64,000 nucleotides of DNA. It comes from Arthrobacter sp. NIO-1057 (lineage in GTDB: Bacteria > Actinomycetota > Actinomycetes > Actinomycetales > Micrococcaceae). The stretch's first letter is position 1, and the number at the start of each line of letters is the position of its first letter. Made by a program: the position numbers and the translations under genes. The notes under the pieces were generated by a model. The model made no database searches. It saw nothing but the letters and a program-made list of their open reading frames with translations, and was not told the origin of the DNA. Below, piece by piece: positions 1 to 7,386 of this stretch. Location: assembly GCF_900094805.1 (NCBI RefSeq), contig NZ_FMAT01000002.1, forward strand, positions 513,831-577,830, read 5' to 3'.

Positions 1-1698
1 GAGGTTCACTTCGGCATAGGAACTGGTGAACGTCGACGTCGCGCTGACTCCATCCACCGCGTCGATCTTCTTGGCCAGTTCATCAGCCTTAGCCTTACTG
101 GTCGTCCCGTCGTAGAACGACACCATCATGTCCACAGGATATTCCGCTGCCACCGAATTATTCAGGCTGGCTTTAGCGGTCTGCCCACCAACCATAATCA
201 TCGATACCAAGGTCACGCCGATCAGCAGAGCGGTTGCCGTAGCGGTGGTGCGCCCTGGATTACGTACTGCGTTCAGTGCTGCCAAACGACGGGAAGTCGA
301 GTTACCAGCAACCAGCTTGCCAATGCCTGCGACACTGCTCGGTACGAACAGTGAGGCGAGCATCAAGATGCCAGGGAATGACACCAAACCACCGAGGAAG
401 GCGATGATCAGGTCACCCTTGATGGCACCATAGATCAACAGGGCTGCGCCGATGAGGGCGAGCACGGCACCAATGACGATGCGCACGATGCCTGCACGGT
501 TCTTCATGCTGGCTGAATCAAAGGGACGCAGTGCTGCCAACGGAGCCAGTTTCATGGCTCGGCGGGCCGGCAGGCTAGCGGCGATGACCGTCATCAAGAT
601 ACCGACAGCGATCGGAACGATGAGACCCACAGGAGTCAGCGACAAGGTTGCATAGGACATGGCCGGCACAAGGGCGTGCAATAGTTGGATAAGCCCTGAC
701 ATCAAGGCGATCGCCAGCAAGACACCAATCACCGAAGCGACAATGCCGATCACCAACGCTTCGAGCAGTACCGAGCTGCGGATCTGTTTGCGCTTGGCTC
801 CAAGGGTACGGAGCAACGCCAATTCACGAGTACGCTGGGCAATCACCACGGAGAAGGTGTTGACCACAACGAGGCCCGTGACGACCAGTGCAATCAAGGC
901 GAAGATGATCAGGATGACGCTCAGCTGGTCCGTGCCATCGGTCATTTGTGCGACTTCGTCAATGACCTTTTGATCCGCGGTGACCACAGCCATGTCACTC
1001 ATCTTCTGCTGCGCAAAGTAGTCGTTGAGTTCCTGCGCGACAGCGTCGGTTGAGCCTTCACTGTTGATCACAATGTCACTGAACATGGCACCGTCACCAG
1101 CGAAATGGGTCCAGGCTTTTTCGCTCATACCCCCCAATGCGTAGGCAGAAGTCTGCGGGTTAGTCGAGGAACGCTGAATGCCGACGATGGTGATGTTTTG
1201 GCTCTTGCCTTGATCATCGCTCAGGGCAACCACATCACCAATGGAGATGCCCATATCCTGCGCATGCGAGGCGTCGATAATCATCTCGTTATTGGATAGC
1301 GGAGCACGGCCTTCGAGAAGTTCCATGCCGCCCAACCCCTGGTTTGGGTCCACTGGCTGAAGCTGTACGGTGTAGCCGTTATCAGCGGTATGCAGCTGAC
1401 CGTAGGCGTATCCCAGCCCATAGGCGGTGGATACTCCGGGCAGTTCTCGGACACCGGTGATGTCTTTGGCAGTCAGGTCTACGGTCTTAGCGCTATCTGC
1501 GCTTGGGTCCGGATCCCAGTAAGCCACAAGGTCGGCGTTCTTGTAGGAGTCCCCCAAGGAATTCTTCAAGGTCGCCTGAGTTGATGAGTTCACGGCTAAG
1601 GTCGCCGCAAGGAATGCGGTGCCAATAGCCACAGCAAGCACGACAGCGATATAGCGTCGCGCATAGGTTTTGATATTTGAAAGAGCTACGTGCAGCAT
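1..1698 (-). CDS. ABC transporter permease, FtsX/MacB type (C-terminus outside window)
   Basis: This is the membrane subunit of an ABC exporter, partner of the ATPase that ends 3 bp upstream of its start. Reading leftwards from the ATG at 1698, the frame is open to the window edge (566 codons). It begins MLHVALSNIKTYARRY and is followed by a hydrophobic helix (about residues 17-36). Next comes a large extracytoplasmic domain of about 230 residues. A block of helices follows around the typical FtsX region (RTRELALLRTLGAKR between helices), with a further conserved segment RRLAALNAVRNPGRTTATA after two more helices. This double FtsX layout is that of actinobacterial MacB/LolC-like permeases. 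The substrate cannot be told from sequence. The 3' end is missing because of the window boundary, not truncation of the gene. Confidence 0.9.
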   Translation of the reverse strand, partial: MLHVALSNIKTYARRYIAVVLAVAIGTAFLAATLAVNSSTQATLKNSLGDSYKNADLVAYWDPDPSADSAKTVDLTAKDITGVRELPGVSTAYGLGYAYGQLHTADNGYTVQLQPVDPNQGLGGMELLEGRAPLSNNEMIIDASHAQDMGISIGDVVALSDDQGKSQNITIVGIQRSSTNPQTSAYALGGMSEKAWTHFAGDGAMFSDIVINSEGSTDAVAQELNDYFAQQKMSDMAVVTADQKVIDEVAQMTDGTDQLSVILIIFALIALVVTGLVVVNTFSVVIAQRTRELALLRTLGAKRKQIRSSVLLEALVIGIVASVIGVLLAIALMSGLIQLLHALVPAMSYATLSLTPVGLIVPIAVGILMTVIAASLPARRAMKLAPLAALRPFDSASMKNRAGIVRIVIGAVLALIGAALLIYGAIKGDLIIAFLGGLVSFPGILMLASLFVPSSVAGIGKLVAGNSTSRRLAALNAVRNPGRTTATATALLIGVTLVSMIMVGGQTAKASLNNSVAAEYPVDMMVSFYDGTTSKAKADELAKKIDAVDGVSATSTFTSSYAEVNL

Positions 1699-1701
1699 CG
1701 A

Positions 1702-2451
1702 TTACTCCGCCAATGAGGCAAGTGCCTCGGACACGGTAGCCACGGTGGGCTCCTCGATGGTGCCAACGATGGAACCATCCTTCATGAGCAGGACGGTGTC
1801 AGCGTAGGATGCTGCCACCGGGTCGTGGGTGACCATGATGATGGTCTGACCCATTTCGCGGGTCGAGGTACGCATCAAGGACAACACCTCGGCGCCGGTT
1901 CGCGAATCCAGGTTACCCGTTGGCTCGTCACCGAAAACAACTTCTGGGCGGGTGAGCAGTGCACGGGCCACGGCCACACGCTGTTGCTGGCCACCGGAGA
2001 GTTCATGTGGCTTGTGGGTGAGGCGATCACGCAGTCCTAGGGCATTGATGACCGTGTTGAACCATTCTCGGTCATGTTTTTTGCCGGCCAGGGACAGGGG
2101 CAACAAGATGTTCTCTCGTGCGTTGATGGTGGGCACCAAGTTGAATGACTGGAACACGAAACCAATTTGTTCGCGTCGCATTTCGGTGAGCTGATCGTCG
2201 CTGAGCGAGAGCAGGTTCTTGCCACCGATGATGATTTCTCCGCCGTCTGCTGAGTCCAATCCAGCAAGGCAGTGCATCAGGGTTGATTTGCCGGATCCGG
2301 AAGGACCCATGATGGCGGTGAAGCGAGAACGGGCGAAAGCAACGTCGACTCCTCGAAGGGCTTCGACTCGGGTGGTGTCGTGTCCGTAGGTTTTGGTCAG
2401 CCCACGCGCGGCGACCGCAAAGTCAGTTTTTGGCAGTGTTTCAGAAGTCAT
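1702..2451 (-). CDS. ABC transporter ATP-binding protein, MacB/LolD type
   Basis: Nucleotide-binding subunit for the adjoining FtsX-type permease (stop and start are 3 bp apart, so one operon). In the 249-residue product from the ATG at 2451, Walker [10 protein letters not shown] lies at residues 49-57, the signature LSGGQQQR starts at 151 and Walker [13 protein letters not shown] is at 171-182, all in the usual places for the short LolD/MacB family. An upstream in-frame TTG at 2490 would add 13 residues that do not look conserved, so I prefer the ATG, though its ribosome binding site is weak. A palindrome overlapping a promoter-like sequence at 2516-2543 suggests a repressor, as is common for MacB-type exporters paired with TetR regulators. 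No such regulator is next to it here. Confidence 0.9.
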   Translation of the reverse strand: MTSETLPKTDFAVAARGLTKTYGHDTTRVEALRGVDVAFARSRFTAIMGPSGSGKSTLMHCLAGLDSADGGEIIIGGKNLLSLSDDQLTEMRREQIGFVFQSFNLVPTINARENILLPLSLAGKKHDREWFNTVINALGLRDRLTHKPHELSGGQQQRVAVARALLTRPEVVFGDEPTGNLDSRTGAEVLSLMRTSTREMGQTIIMVTHDPVAASYADTVLLMKDGSIVGTIEEPTVATVSEALASLAE

Positions 2452-2515
2452 ATCAAAAGAATATAAATTTCCTAGCCAGAGGAGCATCAACCAACAGGCT
2501 TGACTTGCTTGGACA

Positions 2516-2543
2516 GTGCATCATACTCAGGTATGACCCAGCC
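2516..2543 (-). promoter_or_regulatory. Promoter with palindromic operator for the ABC exporter
   Basis: On the minus strand a TATGAT -10-like hexamer is preceded at 16 bp by TTGTGG. The -10 sits inside the palindrome TCATAC-N4-GTATGA (2521-2536). This would give a leader of roughly 60 nt before the ATPase ATG at 2451. The arm sequence and short spacer are typical of a small dimeric repressor site. The promoter is inferred; the palindrome is seen directly. Confidence 0.4.
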
Positions 2544-2595
2544 ACAACAAAACTAGGTCACAGGTTATTGGACCGGGTTCTTTCGGTGTTTCCGC

Positions 2596-3510
2596 CTAAC
2601 AACCGTGCTGATGTTCGGTACTTTGATGCGATGCGGGTTCAATCTGAAAAGTCGAATGTTCAATACTGATCGTGAAGTGGTCAGCCACGCATTTTTGTAG
2701 GTTCTTCAAAAGGTCTCCAGCCACTCCAGCCGAGAACATCGAGTCTTCAACAACCACGTGCGCAGTAAGTACAGGTAGGTTCGAAGCAATTTGGCTGGCG
2801 TGCAAATCGTGGACCGCGATGACACCGGGTTGATTCTCTAGATGCTCACGTACAGCCAGTAGGTCCAGTCCTCGCGGCGTGGATTCCAGAAGAATGTGGG
2901 TTGTTTCGCCCAGCAGTTTCATGGCTCGCGGAACGATCAGGGCACTAATCACGAGAGCCGCAATCGAGTCTGCGCGCATCCACCCCGTAGTAGCGATAAC
3001 GATGGCCGCAACGATCACGGCAACTGATCCCAGGGCATCATTAACAACTTCAAGGAACGCAGCGCGCATGTTCAGGTTGTTCTTTCGGCCTGCAGAAATG
3101 ATCCACATGGAAATGACGTTTCCGAGCAGACCGATCACACCAAACCACAACAGACCCGTTGGATGAATTTCTGCCGGGGCAAAGAGTCGGCGCACTGCAT
3201 CGATGGCAGCGTAGATTCCTACGGCCAGCAGCAGTGCTGACTGAACCGTTGCCGAGAGAACTTCGGCACGACGAAAACCCCAAGTTCGTTTAGTGGTTGG
3301 CTTGCGCGCAATCAAATTCGCGGCCGTGAGGGCAAGGAGCAATCCGAGCGTATCGGTGAGCATGTGAGCAGCATCGACAAGCAACGCTAGCGAACTGGTG
3401 ACGATTGCCCCGATCACTTCGGCAACGAGGATACTCGCCGTGATTGCGAAAGCCCAGGCCAGTCGTGTCCGGTTCGCGTCCGTATGGTCGTGTGAGTGAT
3501 CATGCCCCAT
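2596..3510 (-). CDS. Cation diffusion facilitator (CDF) metal exporter
   Basis: Proton-coupled divalent metal exporter of the inner membrane, 304 residues with six predicted helices. It has a His-rich N-terminus (HDHSHDH) and a His/Cys-rich tail (EHQHGC), as in Zn/Cd/Co exporters of the CzcD/ZitB group. The helix-2 metal site reads D46-x2-H49-x3-D53. In helix 5 the usual HxxxD appears as E154-V-V-N-D158, that is, the metal-binding His is Glu. This may shift metal preference. A C-terminal cytoplasmic CDF domain follows. The ArsR-type regulator ends 2 bp before its start, so the pair is an efflux operon induced by metal. The metal itself cannot be fixed from sequence. Confidence 0.9.
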   Translation of the reverse strand: MGHDHSHDHTDANRTRLAWAFAITASILVAEVIGAIVTSSLALLVDAAHMLTDTLGLLLALTAANLIARKPTTKRTWGFRRAEVLSATVQSALLLAVGIYAAIDAVRRLFAPAEIHPTGLLWFGVIGLLGNVISMWIISAGRKNNLNMRAAFLEVVNDALGSVAVIVAAIVIATTGWMRADSIAALVISALIVPRAMKLLGETTHILLESTPRGLDLLAVREHLENQPGVIAVHDLHASQIASNLPVLTAHVVVEDSMFSAGVAGDLLKNLQKCVADHFTISIEHSTFQIEPASHQSTEHQHGC

Positions 3511-3512
3511 GT

Positions 3513-3884
3513 TTATACACCTGCTGTCCGCTGTGCGTGCGCTTCTTGCCAGTGATGCTCTGATGCTTGCCCGGGAATGAGCTGCAGCGCAACTGAGAGC
3601 AATTCGTCCAGAGACTCCGGTTGCCCCAGCGAATAGATGCTCGATCGTCCCTGAGCACGGACGGTGACCAAATCTGTGTCACGCAAGCAAGCAAGATGGG
3701 CACTCACGGTACTCTGGGCCAAACCAAGATGCTCGGTGAGTTCGCGGACTTTGTGTTCACCGGTTTTCAGGTGTTCAAGGATCAGCAAACGCGTCGGATC
3801 AGCGAGGGCATGGAACAAAGCTGCTTGTCGTGTCTTTCCGTTACGATCGATCGCCTTATCGCCCTTGGACTCTATTATCGCCAT
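3513..3884 (-). CDS. ArsR/SmtB-family metal-sensing repressor
   Basis: Winged-helix repressor of 123 residues that probably controls itself and the downstream CDF exporter (2 bp apart). The core ALFHALADPTRLLILEHL, the recognition helix around STVSAHLACLRD and the wing VRAQGRSSIYSL are standard for the family. Metal ligands are probably in the C-terminal helix, which holds EHHWQEAH; there is no CVC motif on helix 3, so an alpha-5 type zinc/cobalt sensor (SmtB/CzrA-like) is more likely than an arsenic sensor. The ATG at 3884 has no ribosome binding site, but a -10-like TATCAT ends 6 nt before it, so the mRNA is probably leaderless. Confidence 0.88.
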   Translation of the reverse strand: MAIIESKGDKAIDRNGKTRQAALFHALADPTRLLILEHLKTGEHKVRELTEHLGLAQSTVSAHLACLRDTDLVTVRAQGRSSIYSLGQPESLDELLSVALQLIPGQASEHHWQEAHAQRTAGV

Positions 3885-3920
3885 ATAACGATGATAGTTG
3901 TTTGTTAGGAAAAGCTAAAC
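3885..3920 (-). promoter_or_regulatory. Leaderless promoter and operator of the arsR-CDF operon
   Basis: On the minus strand TATCAT lies 6 nt before the ATG, with TTTAGC 17 bp further upstream as a weak -35. The -10 is inside the imperfect palindrome AACTATCATCGTT (10 of 13 positions symmetrical), a plausible ArsR-family site. Binding there would block the polymerase directly. Confidence 0.4.
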
Positions 3921-3924
3921 CCCT

Positions 3925-4203
3925 TCACGAGATCAATCAGCAATACGAGATCGGCGCCACTGAAGCCATAGTTGTAAGGACTTCGGAATGTTACGGCAGC
4001 GCAGGCACGAGAGGTACTTTTGCCAACCGAGGTAGCGTATCTTCTTAATCAGTTCTTAGTTTTGATTCATAGCGAAACGCAAGGACAAAGGTCTTGGAAT
4101 CATCACAAACACCCGCCGCCATCCGCCACCAAAAACACTTACCAAAAACTGAAGATTCTCTTCCGTTTACGCCCTTGACCTCACTCAATGCGAAGATAGA
4201 ACC
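3925..4203. other. Intergenic stretch between arsR (-) and tag (+)
   Basis: Divergent spacer of about 280 bp beyond the arsR promoter. I see no conserved coding frame, hairpin or RNA signature. A TTGACC at 4177-4182 is a possible -35 for tag, but the matching -10 would lie very close to the ATG and I do not consider it firm. Confidence 0.3.
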
Positions 4204-4797
4204 ATGAACGAAGATCTTGTTATCGGTGACGATGGTCTTGCCCGCCCGCAATGGGCAGCAACCAGCGACATGCTCCGCGCCTACTATGACACTGAGTGGG
4301 GCATGCCGGTGCGCACCGAGTCCGGGGTATTCGAACGTCTAAGCCTAGAGTGCTTCCAGTCCGGGCTATCGTGGGCCATCATTCTTTCTAAGCGCGAAGC
4401 ATTTCGAGAAGCGTTCGCAAACTTTGACCCCGAAAAAGTCGCGCTATTCACCGAAAACGACTTTGAAAGCCTCATGGACAACCCTGCGATTGTGCGTAAC
4501 AAGCTGAAAATCCGCGCCACGATCGCCAATGCGGAAGCCACTCTCATGATGCGAGAGGAAGGTGGGCTGGCTGATTTCATCTGGTCATTCAAGCCAGAAG
4601 AAACTCCTGCCCCACGCACGCTGGCTGAGATCCCAACTCAAAGCGTCGAGTCGAAAGAACTCGCCAAAGCGTTGAAAAAACGTGGATTCAAATTTGTTGG
4701 CCCAACCACGATGTTCGCACTGATGGAAGCTATTGGAATGGTGGATACGCATCTCGTTGGTTCGCATCGCCGGAACAGTTCAGGGATTTGGGCCTAA
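4204..4797 (+). CDS. tag: DNA-3-methyladenine glycosylase I (Tag), zinc ligands altered
   Basis: Removes 3-methyladenine from alkylated DNA as the first step of base-excision repair. The 197-residue length and the blocks YYDTEWGMP (27-35), FERLSLECFQSGLSWAIIL, IVRNKLKIRATIANA and MVDTHLVG match the Tag family, including the conserved Glu in LECFQSG. The family zinc site (Cys, His near the N-terminus, His and Cys near the C-terminus) is largely gone: the first Cys corresponds to Pro15, the His of YHDxEWG is Tyr28, and the last Cys is Ser187; only His183 remains. The fold may be kept without zinc, as in some other Tag homologues, but activity is uncertain. It is followed 6 bp later by an AlkA-like gene, so the two form a small repair operon. 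Confidence 0.87.
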   Translation: MNEDLVIGDDGLARPQWAATSDMLRAYYDTEWGMPVRTESGVFERLSLECFQSGLSWAIILSKREAFREAFANFDPEKVALFTENDFESLMDNPAIVRNKLKIRATIANAEATLMMREEGGLADFIWSFKPEETPAPRTLAEIPTQSVESKELAKALKKRGFKFVGPTTMFALMEAIGMVDTHLVGSHRRNSSGIWA

Positions 4798-4803
4798 TCC
4801 CGC

Positions 4804-5649
4804 ATGGAACTACGCCTCGAATCCGCGGGGTCACTGGATATCGCTCACACGCTATCCGTGCTGAGCATCCATTCCTTACCGGCTCAAGAAGAGATTGACA
4901 CAAGAACTTCTGAAGTCCACCGGATTCTGCGCATTGAAGACACCCTTGTTGATGTTCACCTGAGATTGGATGATTCAGGAATCTCTGTTATTCACGATGC
5001 GCCTGCGAATCTTGTGCCTCGTTTGCAAGCGACAATTGACCATTGGTTCGGCCTGACGCAAGACACCGCAGCTGCCTACGCATCGCTCTCGGACCTCGCC
5101 GGCTTCAAGGAATTGTCCGAGGCACATCCGAATCTACGACTCATCAGTTACCCGGACCCATTTGAAGCACTTGCCACCACGGTCATCGGTCAGCAGGTAT
5201 CTTTGGCCGCCGCCCGTACACTCGCCGGAAGGTATGTAGAACATCTTGGCGAGGAACACCCTTCAGGACTGTGTGCCTTCCCCACTGCCAGAGCCACCTC
5301 AAGTCTTAGCCCAGGTGAAATTCAGTCCATCATCCGGTGTCCGTTGGCACGAGCTACAACTTTGCATACCGTATCCACCTGGCATCAAGACTGCGGACAA
5401 GATCTTGTTCACCAGCCGACAGAATTCCTCAACCAACTCCTGTCTTTACGCGGAGTAGGTCCGTGGACTAGAGACTATATGGCGCTACGTGGGTTACGTG
5501 ATCCACGGATTTTCTTGGATTCTGACTTAGTGGTCAGACGCGCACTCAAAAATCTGGCTATGCCCGACTTCAGCAGCTCTTCACTGCCGGCCGATTCAAA
5601 ATATCTCGCCACGTTATTGCTATGGGCCTACGACGCTGAAAAACGTTAA
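4804..5649 (+). CDS. AlkA-like DNA-3-methyladenine glycosylase II
   Basis: Helix-hairpin-helix base-excision glycosylase of 281 residues with broad specificity for alkylated purines, complementing the narrow Tag upstream. The central part FEALATTVIGQQVSLAAARTL is the hallmark of AlkA/HhH glycosylases. The HhH motif is LLSLRGVGPWTRDYMALRG, followed by the catalytic-Asp region RIFLDSDLVVRRAL. The N-terminal 80 residues resemble the AlkA N-domain; the Ada regulatory domain found fused in some actinobacteria is absent. It starts 6 bp after tag and has no promoter of its own in view. A strong hairpin terminator begins 6 bp after its stop. Confidence 0.88.
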   Translation: MELRLESAGSLDIAHTLSVLSIHSLPAQEEIDTRTSEVHRILRIEDTLVDVHLRLDDSGISVIHDAPANLVPRLQATIDHWFGLTQDTAAAYASLSDLAGFKELSEAHPNLRLISYPDPFEALATTVIGQQVSLAAARTLAGRYVEHLGEEHPSGLCAFPTARATSSLSPGEIQSIIRCPLARATTLHTVSTWHQDCGQDLVHQPTEFLNQLLSLRGVGPWTRDYMALRGLRDPRIFLDSDLVVRRALKNLAMPDFSSSSLPADSKYLATLLLWAYDAEKR

Positions 5650-5654
5650 CAATG

Positions 5655-5698
5655 AAAAAGGAACCTACCAAGGTGTGCAATCTTGGTAAGTTCCCTTT
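5655..5698. terminator. Bidirectional hairpin terminator between alkA (+) and candidate ncRNA (-)
   Basis: A 13-bp stem with one mismatch (GGAACCTACCAAG pairing with CTTGGTAAGTTCC, loop of 9) is flanked by A-rich sequence on the left and CTTTTC on the right. It gives U tracts in both directions, so it can end alkA on the plus strand and the candidate RNA on the minus strand. Confidence 0.8.
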
Positions 5699-5863
5699 TC
5701 TGCGACTCGGGTGACTGAGCAGGTCACCCGATTCCCTATTCCCCTTATTCAAGCCGGCTGAGCCGACCACTAGGTCGAGGTGAGCAGCCCCGAACCGTAG
5801 CGAACTGGCCGATGATATCGGTCAAGTTTGTCGCTTCTCCCGACCACACACGGGAGAAGCTCT
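5655..5863 (-). ncRNA. Candidate structured non-coding RNA, about 210 nt
   Basis: No protein frame in this interval looks real. The minus strand carries a chain of strong hairpins: CTTCTCCCG/CGGGAGAAG (perfect 9 bp, 5834-5859), CCGAT/ATCGG, CGACC/GGTCG, CGGCT/AGCCG and CGGGTGAC/GTCACCCG (perfect 8 bp, 5708-5730), then the terminator at 5655-5698. Upstream, TTGACG (5895-5900) and TTATGC (5871-5876) spaced by 18 bp make a good promoter, giving a start near 5863. Both neighbours' coding sequences lie outside, so it would be a stand-alone RNA. I do not recognise it as 4.5S, tmRNA, RNase P or a known riboswitch. An Ms1/6S-like RNA is possible but unproven. Confidence 0.5.
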
Positions 5864-5986
5864 GGAATAAGCATAACCTAACTAACCCCAATAACGTCAA
5901 CCCCAGATCACCTAATTTTGATAATTTTTCATTAGGCACGTCTAACTTCGCTAAGTGACGTCAGATTTGCGGCTACAGATAGCCCC

Positions 5987-6841
5987 CTAGTCGGCGAAAA
6001 TCTTGCCAACCTCGGTACGCTTTTCAGCTTGGAAAGCGTCTTCAGCTCGCCCAAAGGCCCAGTAGGCAGATAACGACATATCGCGACGGTCAACACCGCG
6101 CTCATCATAGAAGTAAAGACGAAGCCGCTTCATGACTTCACGCTCACCGTGGGCAAAGACCTGAACACGCCCCTCCGGCCAGGGGTACTCACGCACAACA
6201 TTTTCCAGAATGGTGCTCTGAGGAGTAAACGGAGCGTCACGATGCAGCCACCGAACTTCCACACCCTCGGGTCGAACAAGTTCCATCTCGTCGGCGGCGT
6301 TCTCCACCTCGATAACAGCCAGCCCCTTCATCTGAGGTGACATGGCTTCCAGAGCCGCAGAAATAGCGGGAATCGCCGTCTCATCACCAGCAAAGAAGTG
6401 GAAATCGAACTCATCGTTAGGCACAAAAAGCCCTCCGGGGCCGACGAAACAGATGGGAGAACCAATCTCAGTGTCGCGAGCCCACTGGCCAGCAAGCCCC
6501 TCTTCACCATGAACGACGAAATCAACCTCAATGGTTCGCGCTTCATGGTCGCTGCGACGCACGGTGTAGGTGCGACGCACCGGCATGTCTTCCGGTGCCA
6601 GTTGACCGCGTAGCTCATCCATGTCGTAGGGCATCTGCAGGCCCAACTCTGGCTTGGCAAACAAGAATTTGACGTAACGATCCGTCACCTCTTTGTCGAC
6701 GAAGTTCTCAAACCCAGGTCCACCAAGGGTCAGACGGACCAAATGTGGTGCAATCTGTTCGCGTTTGAGTACCTGCAAAACAACCTGAGGACGTGCAGGT
6801 CGAGCTTCGGTTCGTGGACGTCCGCCAGCTGGCTGTGCCAT
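5987..6841 (-). CDS. Siderophore-interacting protein, FAD-dependent ferric-siderophore reductase family
   Basis: Cytoplasmic flavoprotein of 284 residues expected to reduce ferric siderophores to release iron (ViuB/YqjH family, FAD_binding_9 plus SIP domains). The FAD-binding segment is VRRTYTVRR near residue 85, followed by EVDFVVHGEEGLAGQWA and the GPGG loop; the C-terminal SIP domain runs from FHFFAGDETAIPAI to the WAFGRAEDA region. The N-terminus is rich in Arg/Pro. The ATG at 6841 has AGGA 9 nt upstream. It lies 63 bp after the thioesterase gene in the same direction and may share its transcript. I looked for a DtxR/IdeR box upstream and found no convincing one. Confidence 0.87.
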   Translation of the reverse strand: MAQPAGGRPRTEARPARPQVVLQVLKREQIAPHLVRLTLGGPGFENFVDKEVTDRYVKFLFAKPELGLQMPYDMDELRGQLAPEDMPVRRTYTVRRSDHEARTIEVDFVVHGEEGLAGQWARDTEIGSPICFVGPGGLFVPNDEFDFHFFAGDETAIPAISAALEAMSPQMKGLAVIEVENAADEMELVRPEGVEVRWLHRDAPFTPQSTILENVVREYPWPEGRVQVFAHGEREVMKRLRLYFYDERGVDRRDMSLSAYWAFGRAEDAFQAEKRTEVGKIFAD

Positions 6842-6904
6842 TTCATCGCTTCCTGTCGTAATAAGAGTAGATAGATCAATCCTAATTGACAGGAGCGTCA
6901 GAGG

Positions 6905-7372
6905 TTACTTCGGGAAGGTCGGCGCACCCTCAAAAGCGCTCAGGCCCGCACGTTCTTCAGGGCTCAACCGCTGAACTCTTGAAGTAGATGGGTCAAAGTA
7001 GGCCAGCGTAGTTGCAGCTTTGACACAAAGGTAATCCTCAATTGGGTCCCGGAACTCGTAGCAAATATCAAAGCTGGCGGGTTTGATGTTGGCTACCCAC
7101 AGATCTACGTTGACTGGAACATTACGGTATTCCAACGGCTTGGAGTACCGCACGCGATGCTCAACAACCAAGATTTGGATACCTTCGGGAACCGCAGAGA
7201 AAATATCCGCCCGAGGTTCAACACCAGGTGCCCCAGTGCCTCCCGGTACTCCAAATCCTGCGATACGTGCTTCTTCCATCAGCCTAATGAGGTTGACGTT
7301 ATTTACGTGCCCATACGCATCCATATCGCCCCAACGCATGGGTACCTGCACACGAAGCATCGATCCAGCCAT
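6905..7372 (-). CDS. Acyl-CoA thioesterase, hotdog fold (YbgC/4HBT type)
   Basis: Small hotdog-fold thioesterase, 155 residues. The family motif is at the N-terminus: RVQVPMRWGDMDAYGHVNNV, with the catalytic Asp in GDMDAYGHVNN, followed by LIRLMEEARIAGFG. Natural substrate unknown; short- or medium-chain acyl-CoA is likely by family. It lies 14 bp downstream of the App1-like gene and 63 bp upstream of the siderophore-interacting protein, all on the minus strand, so the three may be cotranscribed although their roles do not obviously connect. Confidence 0.85.
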   Translation of the reverse strand: MAGSMLRVQVPMRWGDMDAYGHVNNVNLIRLMEEARIAGFGVPGGTGAPGVEPRADIFSAVPEGIQILVVEHRVRYSKPLEYRNVPVNVDLWVANIKPASFDICYEFRDPIEDYLCVKAATTLAYFDPSTSRVQRLSPEERAGLSAFEGAPTFPK

Positions 7373-7386
7373 AAGTATTCTTCCTT

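Noticed and set aside
2501..2530. Plus-strand TTGACT-18-TACTCA as a promoter
   Set aside because: No plus-strand gene follows before the CDF gene's end; the minus-strand promoter with the palindrome explains the region better.
6842..6904. DtxR/IdeR iron box before the siderophore-interacting gene
   Set aside because: Only TTAGG matches one half of the consensus; the other half and the symmetry are missing.
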